A stretch of 64,000 bases of DNA, taken from positions 19,354,428 to 19,418,427 of the forward strand of contig NC_082610.1 in the NCBI RefSeq assembly GCF_030936135.1. Reading direction: 5' to 3'. The notes beneath the pieces are model-generated. The model worked only from the letters and a program-made list of their open reading frames with translations. It had not been told where the DNA came from and ran no database searches. Position numbers and translations under genes: made by a program. Of this stretch, positions 39,801 to 51,800 are shown in pieces. The first letter of the stretch is position 1. Every line of letters starts with the position of its first letter. Origin of the DNA: Gavia stellata (Eukaryota; Chordata; Aves; Gaviiformes; Gaviidae).

Positions 39801-42800
39801 GGATGAAATAGAACAGATGCAGAACACAAGAGCTACCAGAGAAGCAGTAGCATGTAAGACAATAGTCACTGGTTGAGACAGCGTCATTAACCATTCACAG
39901 GAGTAGCAGGCTGTAATAAAACCAAAGAGCTAGCCTGAGGCTCAGCCCATGTCTACACAACGCTACGCTCACAAGAAATGATGTATTACCTGGGTGTGTT
40001 ACCAAGTCACACGATACTACAGCAGATATGCCACTTTTGATTTCTGCCTCAGCAAATTCAGAACTAGTGCTAGTACAGCTGTATCAGCTCACTCACACTA
40101 TTTAGCCCTGTATCGCCAGGGCGAGATAATGACACTGTTTCCAGGTCGGAGCAGTATGATGTGAAGCCAGCTCACGTATCTTTACAAGAGCAGTGTTACA
40201 CAATGTCACCATCCCCTCTAAATTCTTTCTTTCTGTTGCACGTCAGGAAGAGGGGAGGTAACATGATTTTCATTCCTGCTGGAGAGGCATAATTTTCAAC
40301 ATAGTGGTGCCTGTGAGATGCACGCAGCAGAGAGCAGCTGTATAAATGTCTACATTTACTTTTGAAATACAGACATTTTTAAATCTCCTCGAGGTCTTCC
40401 CAGCCTCAAAATGAATGACACTGGTTCAAAAAATGCTGTGGTCTTTTTGATAATTCAGCCTTGTGTGCAGAGCAAGGGAGTGCTTACCTCAATGGTCACA
40501 TTGCCAAACTGAAAATTTGCCACACATGCCACTTGCTGGCACTGGCTGCAGCACTGACCCTCCTCTTCCACGTAGCGGAAGCCCTGTGGAAGTAAAGTTT
40601 CCATTTAGCCATGTTTCTTGATGTCTTGTTCATGAAGCACCTTTGGATCAAAGCCACGCTGGAGATGGCAGAGGAAAAGAGCCAACCTTCTGGTTTCATT
40701 TCTGTTGTCTTTAGAAACCTGTTGGAACAACTTTAAGCCTGACAATCAAAGCTGACCATTTCTTTCCCTTATTGAATGAACAGTGACTTCTGGGCACTTC
40801 AGTTACCATGAAGACCTGTCATGGGCTATTCTTCCTCGGGCTAACACACAAGTCAGGCCAAATAAATTAATTCAGCGTATGATTACTTGCACAATCTACC
40901 ACCAGTGCTTGGTCTGATATCATTACCCACAAGAATTGCTACTGTCAGACATGTGAAGATCATGCATCAGCTATTTCCTCCCCTGCGTTTTAGGTATCCA
41001 TTGGTCTTTTGATGGGTGTGGGTATGGCTGGCTTCAGGATAAAGGATAATGGTTTCATCCATTTTTTAGGATTGGTGGTGGGTCTGGCCTTATCTGGGCA
41101 AGAATGGAAAAGAAAACACTCTTTGCTTACATTCAGTGATAGACTGAACAGTTTGTGTGCACTCTCAGCTCACGAGTACTGAGAAGTGTCTGGAAACATA
41201 TAAACCACTGTGCAGTTTCTTTACAATCTTAATTTTTGAGCTGACAATGGGCAACACCAAGAGAATGGCACAAACGTCATCTTCCAGCAGTTGGACTTCT
41301 CTTAAATAGGTTTGCAATCGTTCTCCCTTAGGACACCTTTCCAAGGGTGACCTGTTAAATTTGTTAGAGCAAAAATAACCAGCACTCTGGTGGACTTTAC
41401 AAAAAATCTAATAGAAGATTATATCCTGCTATCTTTCAGTGAGGAAGCAGTTATACTATCCCAGTTTTACAGTATATCCCCTCAAAAGCCATTGTTCGTG
41501 GTTGGGGAGGCTGAGCGTGCAGCGCTGACCTGCTGGCAGGTGGTTTGGCATTTCACTGGAACACACCGGATGCGGTTGGTCTGTGTCACAACGTCCTGCT
41601 CATCTGTGCACACACAGTCCTCGCAAGAGCTTTTAGGCACCATTGTCCCAGGCTGGAAATATAGAGGAGAGAGGAGACAGGCCATGGCAAGAATTCAGTG
41701 GGTTCCAGAATAAACATACATGCCCTGGACTATCAAAAATGAATGCTTATGCTTCAGATTTATTTTTGGAAGAACTTCCTGAGATTAATACCTCCAGATC
41801 TCTGAAACCTCACACTGTCAGTATCACAAAATGAACACAAGGCTGGCATTCCCAAGTGCATCAATCACATTAAATGAGTTATTACATTATCTCATAAATT
41901 TCATGCATCAATTTTCACTCAGTTTGACCTAGCAATTAATCTTAAAACATCCAATGAGGTTTAAAACTTGTATTCAATCACAATTCTGACTTCTTGACTC
42001 TAAAATATAGGAAAGATCTCATTTAGTAAGCAAGCCACTGGTCTCTAGCATTACTATTCAGTTCTATTCACCGGTCTCTATTCAGTTACATTTCCAATAG
42101 TATATATGACTACTGGCAGGGAAAAATTACGGGCCATTTGAATCCTGCTTTTTATGTGAGTGTTGACAATAACAACTTCAGAAAATTGTAACTCAGGCAG
42201 CGTTAACCTGTGGAAAGATGTGTCTGGAAGAAGACCTACCTTAAATTCAACTCCTTCAGAAACACATACACCTTTTGGTACTGTAAGAAAAAAATAAAAT
42301 GAAAAGGATGTGCTAGGAATGATGTAAACAGTTACTGTACTCATCTTTGAATTGTGAGTGATGTAGAGGAGACAAAAAAAAGAACTGAGCTTATTCACTA
42401 GCCTTAATAACCAGCACAAAAGGGGGAAAAAGTAACTAGTACATGGTGCTAATTGTTATTTGGAAGCCCACGTGTAACATCTGCTCAGATGTTATGCATG
42501 AAATGGGGGATAATTGTATATCCTGGTATTTTGCATATGGAAAAAATCTATTCTCCTCATGTTTTTTTACCCATACTTGAAATTAGTTGAGCTTTTCTTT
42601 ATTGTTAACCACCTTGCTGGTAACAGAGCCAATGGGAAGCTGGGTCAGGTATGTGAATCTGGAAATATAATTTGGCAGCAGAGCTTCAGGATGGGTTCAA
42701 TGTAATTGACATTTGGTATCTGATCAATACCTTAACTCACTGAATACTAGCTACAGAGAACTGACACCAGTTACTGCACCTCAAAAAAAAAAAAAAAAAA

Positions 42801-45800
42801 GCACCAATTGTAAAGGCTGAGAGGGAAGGGGAGAGGCTACTGCTTATGATTTTTACTCATTTAGAAAAAATGAAATAGTTTAAGGAATAAATAAAACACC
42901 TTAAGGAAACACAGTACTTACTACAGGAGAAGATAGGACAACAACCGTCCTCAGATATAGCAACTACTGGTTGGAAGCCTAAGTCACATGCTGTTTTGCT
43001 GATAATGCAGGTTTTTATATCGCATTCTGTAATAGACAACAGAGATAAAGTAAGCCAAAGCATCCCATCCAGCAGTGTTACTTGCAGACCAAAGCTTGAA
43101 CATCTAAGAAATTGGGTAGAAATAGATGATTCTTGAACCACACATTTTTGGAGTTTGGGACATGTTCAGGTGAAGTATCTCCAAGCTTGCTCTACTGTAA
43201 GCCTCTTCCCTGGACATATACTTCTGGCCCTTGTTCCTGCTTCTTTTCCCCCACTGGATGTCATCTCTAAAAAACCTAAACACCCTCATCTCAGAGAAGT
43301 GACAGGGAAACAAGTTGAGGTAAAGGTAAATGAGTCAGAGAGTGAAAAAAATGAATAGACAGTGGATAAGAGCCAAAGATGTAAAGGTTGGGACATGCAA
43401 GGCAAAGCACCCTGACAGTGCCCACTGCTCCCTCAAGGCTTCCAAGGAGCCTAATGGACCGCTGCCTGGCAGCACGAAAGGATGAGAAACAGAAAAACAT
43501 CCCACCACCGTTGCCAAGATCCCCTGTCCTGCATTTTCCTATAGGTGCTGGGAATGGCCAGGGTTAGGAGCAGCCTGATGAGGAGGTCCTGTGTTCTGCT
43601 GGACATTTGGGACGGGGAGGATGCAAATGGAAAGGTGAGGGCAAACATATATCAAGAACCTCCAAAGGAGGCCCTGGGGGAGCCTGGAAGATGAGCACAT
43701 CCTCCTTTACTGCATGGATCTCTGTGCAAGGATCACCCTCTCATCTCAGAAGGGACAAGAGCCAGAGGATCCTGTGAAGCACCTGGTGCTCCCAACGGTC
43801 CATGGGGGATTTTCCAATGTAAGTATCTGGCGGATCACGGCACTAGTTTAGAATACAAGATGGGCCAGAGGAGGTCTCTTCTGATAGCAAGAGCTCCTGG
43901 CATATAGATGGAATAAATGACCACTCCAGTGTGTTTATTTGAATCTGGTACCTGTGGGGTACCAGATCTCACTTGAGGATTGCTGCTAAAGGCAAATGAT
44001 ACCGCATTGTGACATCTGAATTATCTACTTACCACAGACTGTCTCTGTGCAGCACGGGTCATCCAGACGTGTTTTTATTTTGCGTACAAAGCCCTCTTTA
44101 GTGCAGTTGATAGGTGGAGATTTAGCACAAGGGCGGGGGAAGCAAGAAATATTCAAGGTTGCTTCGTCGCAAGCACAGTATTGACAGTCGTGCTCCCAAG
44201 CCTCTCTAGGCTGTGAAAACAACAGGGATAGTCGTTCAGAGAGCAAAAACTAGAAGCATTGTACTAATGAATGCCTGCTGCAAGACAGTGTAGGGCTAGG
44301 TTGCCCTAATTTATTATGTAGGAAAATCAGAGTTCAAATACCATAGGGAGGAGAAGGGAACAGTAAGAAAGAATGCTATTATCTGCCACCATCCTTTGCA
44401 GGTTTATGTGTTTCCAGAAGGGAAGCCTGGTAGTTCTACCAGGAAACAGTGATTCCCACAAACTGCTATTTCTGCTTCTGTACCTCAAGTGATTAATAAA
44501 GTTCTGGAGTGAAAATCTGCTCTTTTCTTCCCCACCGTCATTGCAGTTCGCTGGTTTTTAAGCTTAGAATTAAAAGAAGAAACTCATGCAGTCATTTTTA
44601 CAGGAGGTCACAGCACCCAGCTATAGTATAAAGACAGTATTTTCCTTTTCCTTACCTTTTTCACTGACCCATCTTGTGCAGTACAACCTAAGAAATGAAT
44701 TACAGATTCTTTTAATGATAACTGAACCCGGGAAAACAACAGAAGCAGGACAGGAATAGAAAGGTCTTGAAAACTGAGAAACAGCTACAAAGAGAAAATC
44801 AGAGTGCAAAGTCACAGGTTGTGTACCCAAAACTTCTTAAGGATCCTCCTCTTTGTTCTTTTGAAAGTTGCACTTTCTGCATCAGAGCAGGCAGAAACTG
44901 CTAATCTGAAACATTTCCAGCCTAACTAGAAAGGGTCAGTACCAAGGTCTCCCCCATTTCCTCTGTACCCAGAACATCCCCTTTAATGCGCACTTTCCAG
45001 TCAGGGTCATATTGCCCCTTCCCATCCCACCATTTAGATTATTTCTTACCACAGACAGAGACGCAAATGCCATCATGATCATTCAGCAGAATTTTTCCAT
45101 CAGGACAGTAGCATCCCTCAACAAACACTGGTGTGTTATTTTGGGAGGGGAGGGTGTCCATAACGACTTCTCTGCACAATTAGAATATAAAAGGAACGAA
45201 TGAGAGGCAGAAATATGCCCCAGGGCAATCAGACACCTAAACCCCAGGGGAATGTGAACTTCCAGCCTTCCTCTGCAATTTTCAAGTTAGGGACTTGAAA
45301 AGTGCCTTAGGAAATGACCCACCTGCTGAAGCAAGTGTTTCTTTTCGCTTCCCCGCATGGCTTGTATACCTGATCCTGAGCACAGCTGGCCTCTGTGGAG
45401 CATTACAACACCCAGGTTAGAAAGCCCAGACCCATGCGTACCCTTCGATTCACAACGGACGAACCGCACACGCTAACGCAGCCCACCCCACGGCTCTGCA
45501 CAGCCCGGGCTCCTGCCCAGCGAGGGGGTCCCTGCAGCTTCAGCAAGAGGGGATCAATGGATTCAGCAAGGTGCTTGCGACAGTACGAGTTGTGCCTACC
45601 CCTGCATCACTGGGTCCCCCTGAGCAGGGCAAAGCATGCAGAGAGAAGCTGTGTGTTGCCATCTAGTGATGAAGCTCTAGGTAACACACAGGGCTCCTCA
45701 GCTGAGCTGCCCAGGAGAGACTATGGGCCTGTTTCCCACTTGTTTTGCAGGAGTTCTGGACTGGAAGAACCTTTTTGATTTGTTCCTGCTTTTTCTCAGG

Positions 45801-48800
45801 TCCAGAGCAGCTCAGGAAAGATTGAAGCCTGATGATGTGGAGGAACACAAACAGGCGTGTGGGTGAGGAAAGAACAGGCCGGAGTCCCTTCACCAGCAGC
45901 AGGTCTTTCCCAGGCTTACCGCACCGCCCATTCGCCTGCCTCCTCCAGTCCACGCAGACCCCGTGGAGCCCGCACAGGGCTGCGTATGTCTGCATGCTCT
46001 GGCACTCAGTACTGGGGTGCTGTTCTGAGCACCCACTGGCCACACACGCCTCATAGTAGGGCTGGGGGTTGACCACGCCATGGCACTCGGTCAGGTTCCT
46101 TCACAAAGCAAGGAGATAAACATGGCATTTCACTTCCTTGGGCTACTTCCAAGGAAGAATTCAACTCAGAACCAAACCCATCCTCATCCAAAGAAAGCCT
46201 CAAGGTAAAGATACACCTACAAATTGCTCTGATAGGCAATACCCCCACACAGCTTAATTAAGAATGAGCTTTACCTCCCATTCTTTAGAATGCTTTGAAA
46301 GGAAGCAATTTTATGTTGGACTGATATCTGCAAAGAAAAGTCTCCTGCACAGCTCACAGCTGTAATTCTATATGCTGACACTTTTATGTCAGCATGTTTG
46401 ACAATCCTATTTTAAACCACAAAATTATTTTAAAACCAGACACACACATTTGCTTACTATATTCTGACTGTGTTCCTTTTCATCCAGAGCTTTCAGATAC
46501 TGATTTATAGATAGTTCCTGGTTGGCTTCTCCAGAACTGAAAAGCAGAGGAAGAGCCAAGCAGTGGACACTATTAAGGGAGGACTGATTTTGTTGATGCA
46601 GCTGAAAAATATGTGCCAAACTCAGGAACATTCACACATCAGTTCACTGCTCAGTTTTTGAAGGTATGCTAGACTTCATATTTTCATCATGTCCTATATA
46701 AGCAGTTCGCCCAAGTCATGTAGTGAAGCACAAAATTGTCTTATGGACTTATTTTTCTGGCACTTTTGGGAGTTGTCTTACCAGATGATTTTACAGAGAT
46801 TGGAAGGCTCACAGTGCTGATGATATTCAATTTCAGCTGGTTCTGAGACTCCTGGATTACAGTATCTGTTGGTAGGATCTGGGGCTTTCCAATCTAATGC
46901 CATCTCTTTGAAGGACTCGATAACCTCACCATTCCTCTTCATAGCATCATCAGACTTCTGGTTGGTGCAGGTACCTGGTAGCAATATAAAAGCACTGTGA
47001 CAGTTTGAAGACAGTTGATGTTGATGAAGCTGCTTTTAGAGAAAACCTGGAGGGAAGTTCTCCTCCTTGTGGGAAAGTCAAACATATGGGGTCCTGGATG
47101 AGTTCACAAAAACTCTTTGTAGGAAGAGAAGGCTAGAAGAAATAGTTTGCCAGTTACTCATGAAAACCAGAGTTGTCATGTTGGTTGATGCATTTCTCCT
47201 GGTGGCTAAACCAACTGAGATGGCTCTGTCTAGCACAGGACTCTCCAGGTTTCATACATTCCCATATTGAGTAGATATGATCAAGAGGAAGGGCTTTGAA
47301 AGAGCCTGTCTCCACCCACCAACAGACTGTGAACAGAACAAAAGCAAGTGACTTAAAACTCTGTCTCCTGACAGTGTCTTTCCATCAAATAGAGATAAAT
47401 TTGTTAAAATTTGTGACAAATAGAAATCAGTGGAGTTGCAAGTATTTAGAGATGTTTACAAGGGGACAAGAGAAAGTAGGAGAAAAATTTATTGCATTCA
47501 TTACTGTCAGCTGATGAGGACACTCACCACACAGTCCCACGGTATTGTTATAAAACTTTCTGAAAGGGAGTTTTATGTAAAATGCAAGTCGACTGTAGGA
47601 GACATAAACTTCTAATTCAGGTATTTCAACTATGACGTAAAGGCCAGAACTGGTTATCCTGATACCATTCTTGGAAATGTCTGGAACAACTTTCTTATCA
47701 TTAAACAAAATCTAAAAAGAAGAGAAACAAAAGGTCTCTATGGACATCCTTCTGTTGAGTAAGGTAGACGGTTTGTGCAACTGGGAAGTAGAGAAGCATA
47801 AATGCAGACCTCAGGTGCACCAAATGAAGTCTGTCCAAGGCAGGCATTTAAGCAGTTCTCTATGATTCCTTTTTAATATACTGTAATTTATATTTGAATA
47901 CTCATGTCAGGAAGAAAAACACAACTTTCAATTATGTAATAATTTCTCAAGGTTTTAGAATATACAAATTTTTGTTGACACAAAGGAAAAAAGAGAGAGG
48001 GAGAAAGCAATGTAATTGCATTTCCTACCCATTCCATTTTTTACAAGCTTCATCCTTTGTCGTGACAGGACATTAGGTAGTACAGTAATATAAGTACAGC
48101 AAAATAATATTGAGAATTCATTTTAACACAATACTTTACCAAGTTTGTTTCTTTTCCATGTTCCATTGCTTGTGTCAGAATAACAACAGAGTTGGAGTGA
48201 AAAATGAGAAGGGACATCGAACAAATTGCCCCATCAATGGCACCACAGTAGTAGTTGTCTAAGTGAATCCGAAAGTTGTGAGAGTCAGGATGAATTGACT
48301 TCACAAGGACATAGGTGCAGTTTTCTTTAAAATGATAGTATGTTCCATCAAAAGTCACATAATGCTCATTTCCCCATCCACTGCAAATACCTGGAAGACA
48401 GTGACATACTTCAAGTTTGGCTTCTGAGCTTCCTGTAAGTACAAGCTGGTTTTAACTCTTTTACTCGCTTTCATTGAGAGCTGAAATAACCAGTTTGATA
48501 AAGAAAAATCAGCCTAGTAAGGACACTTTTATCTGGTCCTAACAGCCAATGTTTTAGATGGGGCTTCTGTTCCGTTACATTCTAATGAAGTAATATGAAC
48601 ATAATATAGATATTGACCACATAGACTTATCTTTCTTGAGGCCCAGCTGAACATAAAAAATTTCAGGAATTGTCCTCCCGCAGTACTTACACTGACACTG
48701 AAAGACTTCACAGCAACCAGTTTCATCGTAGTGTTTCGTGAATGGGAAACCATTGGCACAGAGTTTCAGTTGCTGAGGAGGGCAAGTCATGCTGGACAGT

Positions 48801-51800
48801 TTAATATTGTTTCCTTCTCCCAGGCAAGTGGCAATCTGGCAGTTTCCAAAGTTCCATGTTTCATTAAACTATTGACGGATTAAAAAAGGAGAGGCACATA
48901 AAGTAATGCAACAAAATCTTTAAAATCACACACAGCAACTAGACTGCATTCAGTTAATTGCCTAGCATGGCATTATTTGCTATCTACTCCTTCTCAGGAA
49001 ACCAGGCAATATGAAACATATAGCAATCAACAGAGCCTTGATATCTACTTCTGCTCCACAACATTTTGTATAGGACTCAATATTAAGGTCCTGACAACTT
49101 CTGATGATGGGGCACTGCCAGATGTGGTTTCCTAGCCTTTGTTCAGCTTAGGTAGCTCTGCCCATGTACAATCATTTAGATGTTTCAGGTGAACAGAATG
49201 ATCTTCAACTTACTCCCTCAATTATTTGGGGGCTTCTGGTATACTTCTAAATCATATAATTCAGCCACACCTACAGTCCAGCTGTAGTGGTGGTTACCAG
49301 CATCAGAGGAGAACACCAAATCTTGGCTGCAGGCAATGCTGTAGCTGAAGAAACATATCTTCTTCTTTCAAGTCTCTCACCTTTCTGGGAGGAATGAGCC
49401 CAAGACAATCGCTCACAGGAGTCCCCGTGGAAGCAGGAACTTGCCTTGTTGCACTGGGAGCAGATGTTGGTGGACAGGCTTCAGAGTCTGGATCGCAGAT
49501 CTTGAGGGCCTCAGTATGACCAATTTTACACTCTGCCCAAATTAATTCAATCTGACATGACGCATTGCAAATGGAGTAAGCGCAATGACCTGATATATTC
49601 ACTGGCAGAGAAACATTTTCTCCTGCAAGGCCAAAATCCGACCGTTAGCACTGGACTGTGCATGAAACTCAAGGCCTATGCACCACAGATCGGCCACGTG
49701 CTCAGCCCTGCATTTAACGAGATGGGTCTGCCTGTACCCGATGGCCATGTTCAGGTGTGACTGGCTGTCCGCAACTCCTTGAAGTCAGTGACTGAACTGG
49801 AGCTCAATTCATCCAAATGGCAAAGGCAAAGGGAGGGCCACAGGCAGCTAATCTGAAATTCTGCTCTTACATACATTAGCAGGAATTGAAAATGAATACA
49901 AGAGGAGAGAATACTGAATACACCACTGAGTGCATCTGGTCTTCACAAAGACCAGGGGATAGGTGGTTCAGGAGCTACTAAGAGATGAAGAATAGTCTTC
50001 CCTCCTCTGTTTTTGGAATATGGCTGTGGATTACAAGCCCATGTTCAGTGGTATGGGATTCAGGGTTTGTGCTGGAGTCCACTGAAGTTAGTATCTGGGA
50101 TAAGCTTCCTTACACCAGGGGTATCCAAACTAGGACAAAGCTATAGGATATGGGAGAGTTGTAGTTCTGAAGGTGTTAGTTACAGTTCAAAGATGTAACA
50201 ACTTGTGGTAATGTGTAACTGCAGCAGGCTGAATGAGCACTTGCTGAACCACCTTTATCTAAGAGTACATCTTCCCACACCAATGGTGCAGAAAAAAAAT
50301 TTGCTTGGTTTCTCACCCATTTTTATCAATTGTCCATTGTCATTGCAGAAGCAGGGACTGGCTACCATTGACGATGGAGGTGCAGATGTTACAGATTGCA
50401 TATGTGTTTCTGCAGAAAATGAAATCAATTAATATTCAAATCCTCTGCTATTCTACTTTCAAGCCCTATGGCATCTATTACATTCTCTACAAATACAAAA
50501 AGAGGAAAAAATAATCATTTTTATAAGCCCACCACATTCTGTACATGTACACACTAAACCCATACTCTCTGTATTTATATACACTCTCTATTACACTGTA
50601 TGCTACTAGAATAATATGCAGACACTCCCCCTTGTAGTTAGTTTTTTTCTATATAGAATACAATAACCTGCCCTGCCACTGTCGTTTATATAGCCAAATT
50701 TAATTTCTTTGAACTTTCTAATTCTGCAGGACTTCACCTGACTTTGGAGAGGCGATTTCCAGTGGCACTCCATTTTTCCTTTTAATGCCTTGTTGCAAAG
50801 AATCTGTTGGTTTAAATACAGACAGATCATTTAGACATTTTACTATGCCATCTACGCTTTGCTTTCAATAGTTCTTCCTTTCCTAGCTATTACTCCACTA
50901 TACTACTTATTCCACTTGTTAACACATTTAGTAAATACCAAACACACGGGCTCACCGTCAAGTCTTTAGCTCTTCCACTCACTTGAGTAGAGAAGCTAAC
51001 TTTTAATTTTCCTCGTCGCTTTTGTATAATTTGCTACCAGGACAATACACATCTTTTTAGCCACTTATTTTTCTTTGCTATAACCATGTGGCAAAATTCC
51101 ACCTTCTCTTTATTTCTTTTTACTTCCTATTTTCTGTTCATTCACATCCCCTTCACCCTGCAACTTCTCTTTTGGGAAGGGAGTAAACTGCCAAGCAGCT
51201 TTATTTTCTTGCTCCAGTGACCCATTTGCAACTGACTTGTTCCAATGCAGAAAACAGTACAGTAAGAACCATAGTGTGATATAGGTGATGAGAAGGAGAA
51301 AAACAAGGTTTAGAAGTTCGAAATATTGAGACTAACAACACCAGAGTGTCAACTGTGGTATGCCCAAGGTTATTGTAAAAGCTGTACTGAAAAATGGCCA
51401 AATCTCTATTCTCTCTTCACCCCATTGACAGTAAGAATCTATAAAAATTACACTTTTGGTCCCCACCATGAGACCCACAAGCTCTGACCCCTCATTCCTG
51501 AACCTTCAACTGCCTTAAATTCTCTGCTTATCCTAGACATGCAGTAGGAGTCTTTTTCCAAGATGAAGGAATCTTATTACCATTATAGATTTTCATAAAA
51601 TCACCATCAAATCTCCTATAAATCTAATACCTTGTGCTGGTGTGGGTGGTGTTCTGCAAGGGATGAGTGTTTTAATGATCTCTCCTTTAGGGCCGCAGAC
51701 AGCATCACCGCACTCGGTCCCATATACTTGGCTGTATACAGTTTCATTTAAAGTGTAGGTCTTTCCGTTGTAGCAGCAAAGGCAATCTGAGGCACCAAAA

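Larger units (their letters stand above)
38286..41529. other. Three large introns around the last VWC exons
   Basis: The introns at 40584-41529, 39294-40487 and 38286-39164 separate the exons at 41530-41652, 40488-40583, 39165-39293 and 38246-38285 (listed separately). I see no additional exon or transposon in them. Confidence 0.6.
44211..48690. other. Introns within D4 and TIL-4
   Basis: Introns over 300 nt here are 47712-48139, 46975-47527, 46099-46781, 45393-45919, 44688-45049 and 44211-44655. Only the CpG-rich patch near 45440-45920 and a splice-like decoy near 46440-46530 stand out. Nothing else was recognised. Confidence 0.6.

Noticed and set aside
45395..46072. Several overlapping open frames on both strands.
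   Set aside because: Stop-codon depletion is explained by the local GC richness. Only the C8-4 frame has family homology.
46441..46532. A splice-like candidate exon in the intron before C8-4 (TTTTCAG acceptor, ATA|GTAAGC donor) encoding SGEANQELSINQYLKALDEK-type sequence.
   Set aside because: Its exit phase does not match the next exon, it has no homology to C8-4, and direct joining of 46782 to 46098 restores the conserved sequence IIWNLTECHG.
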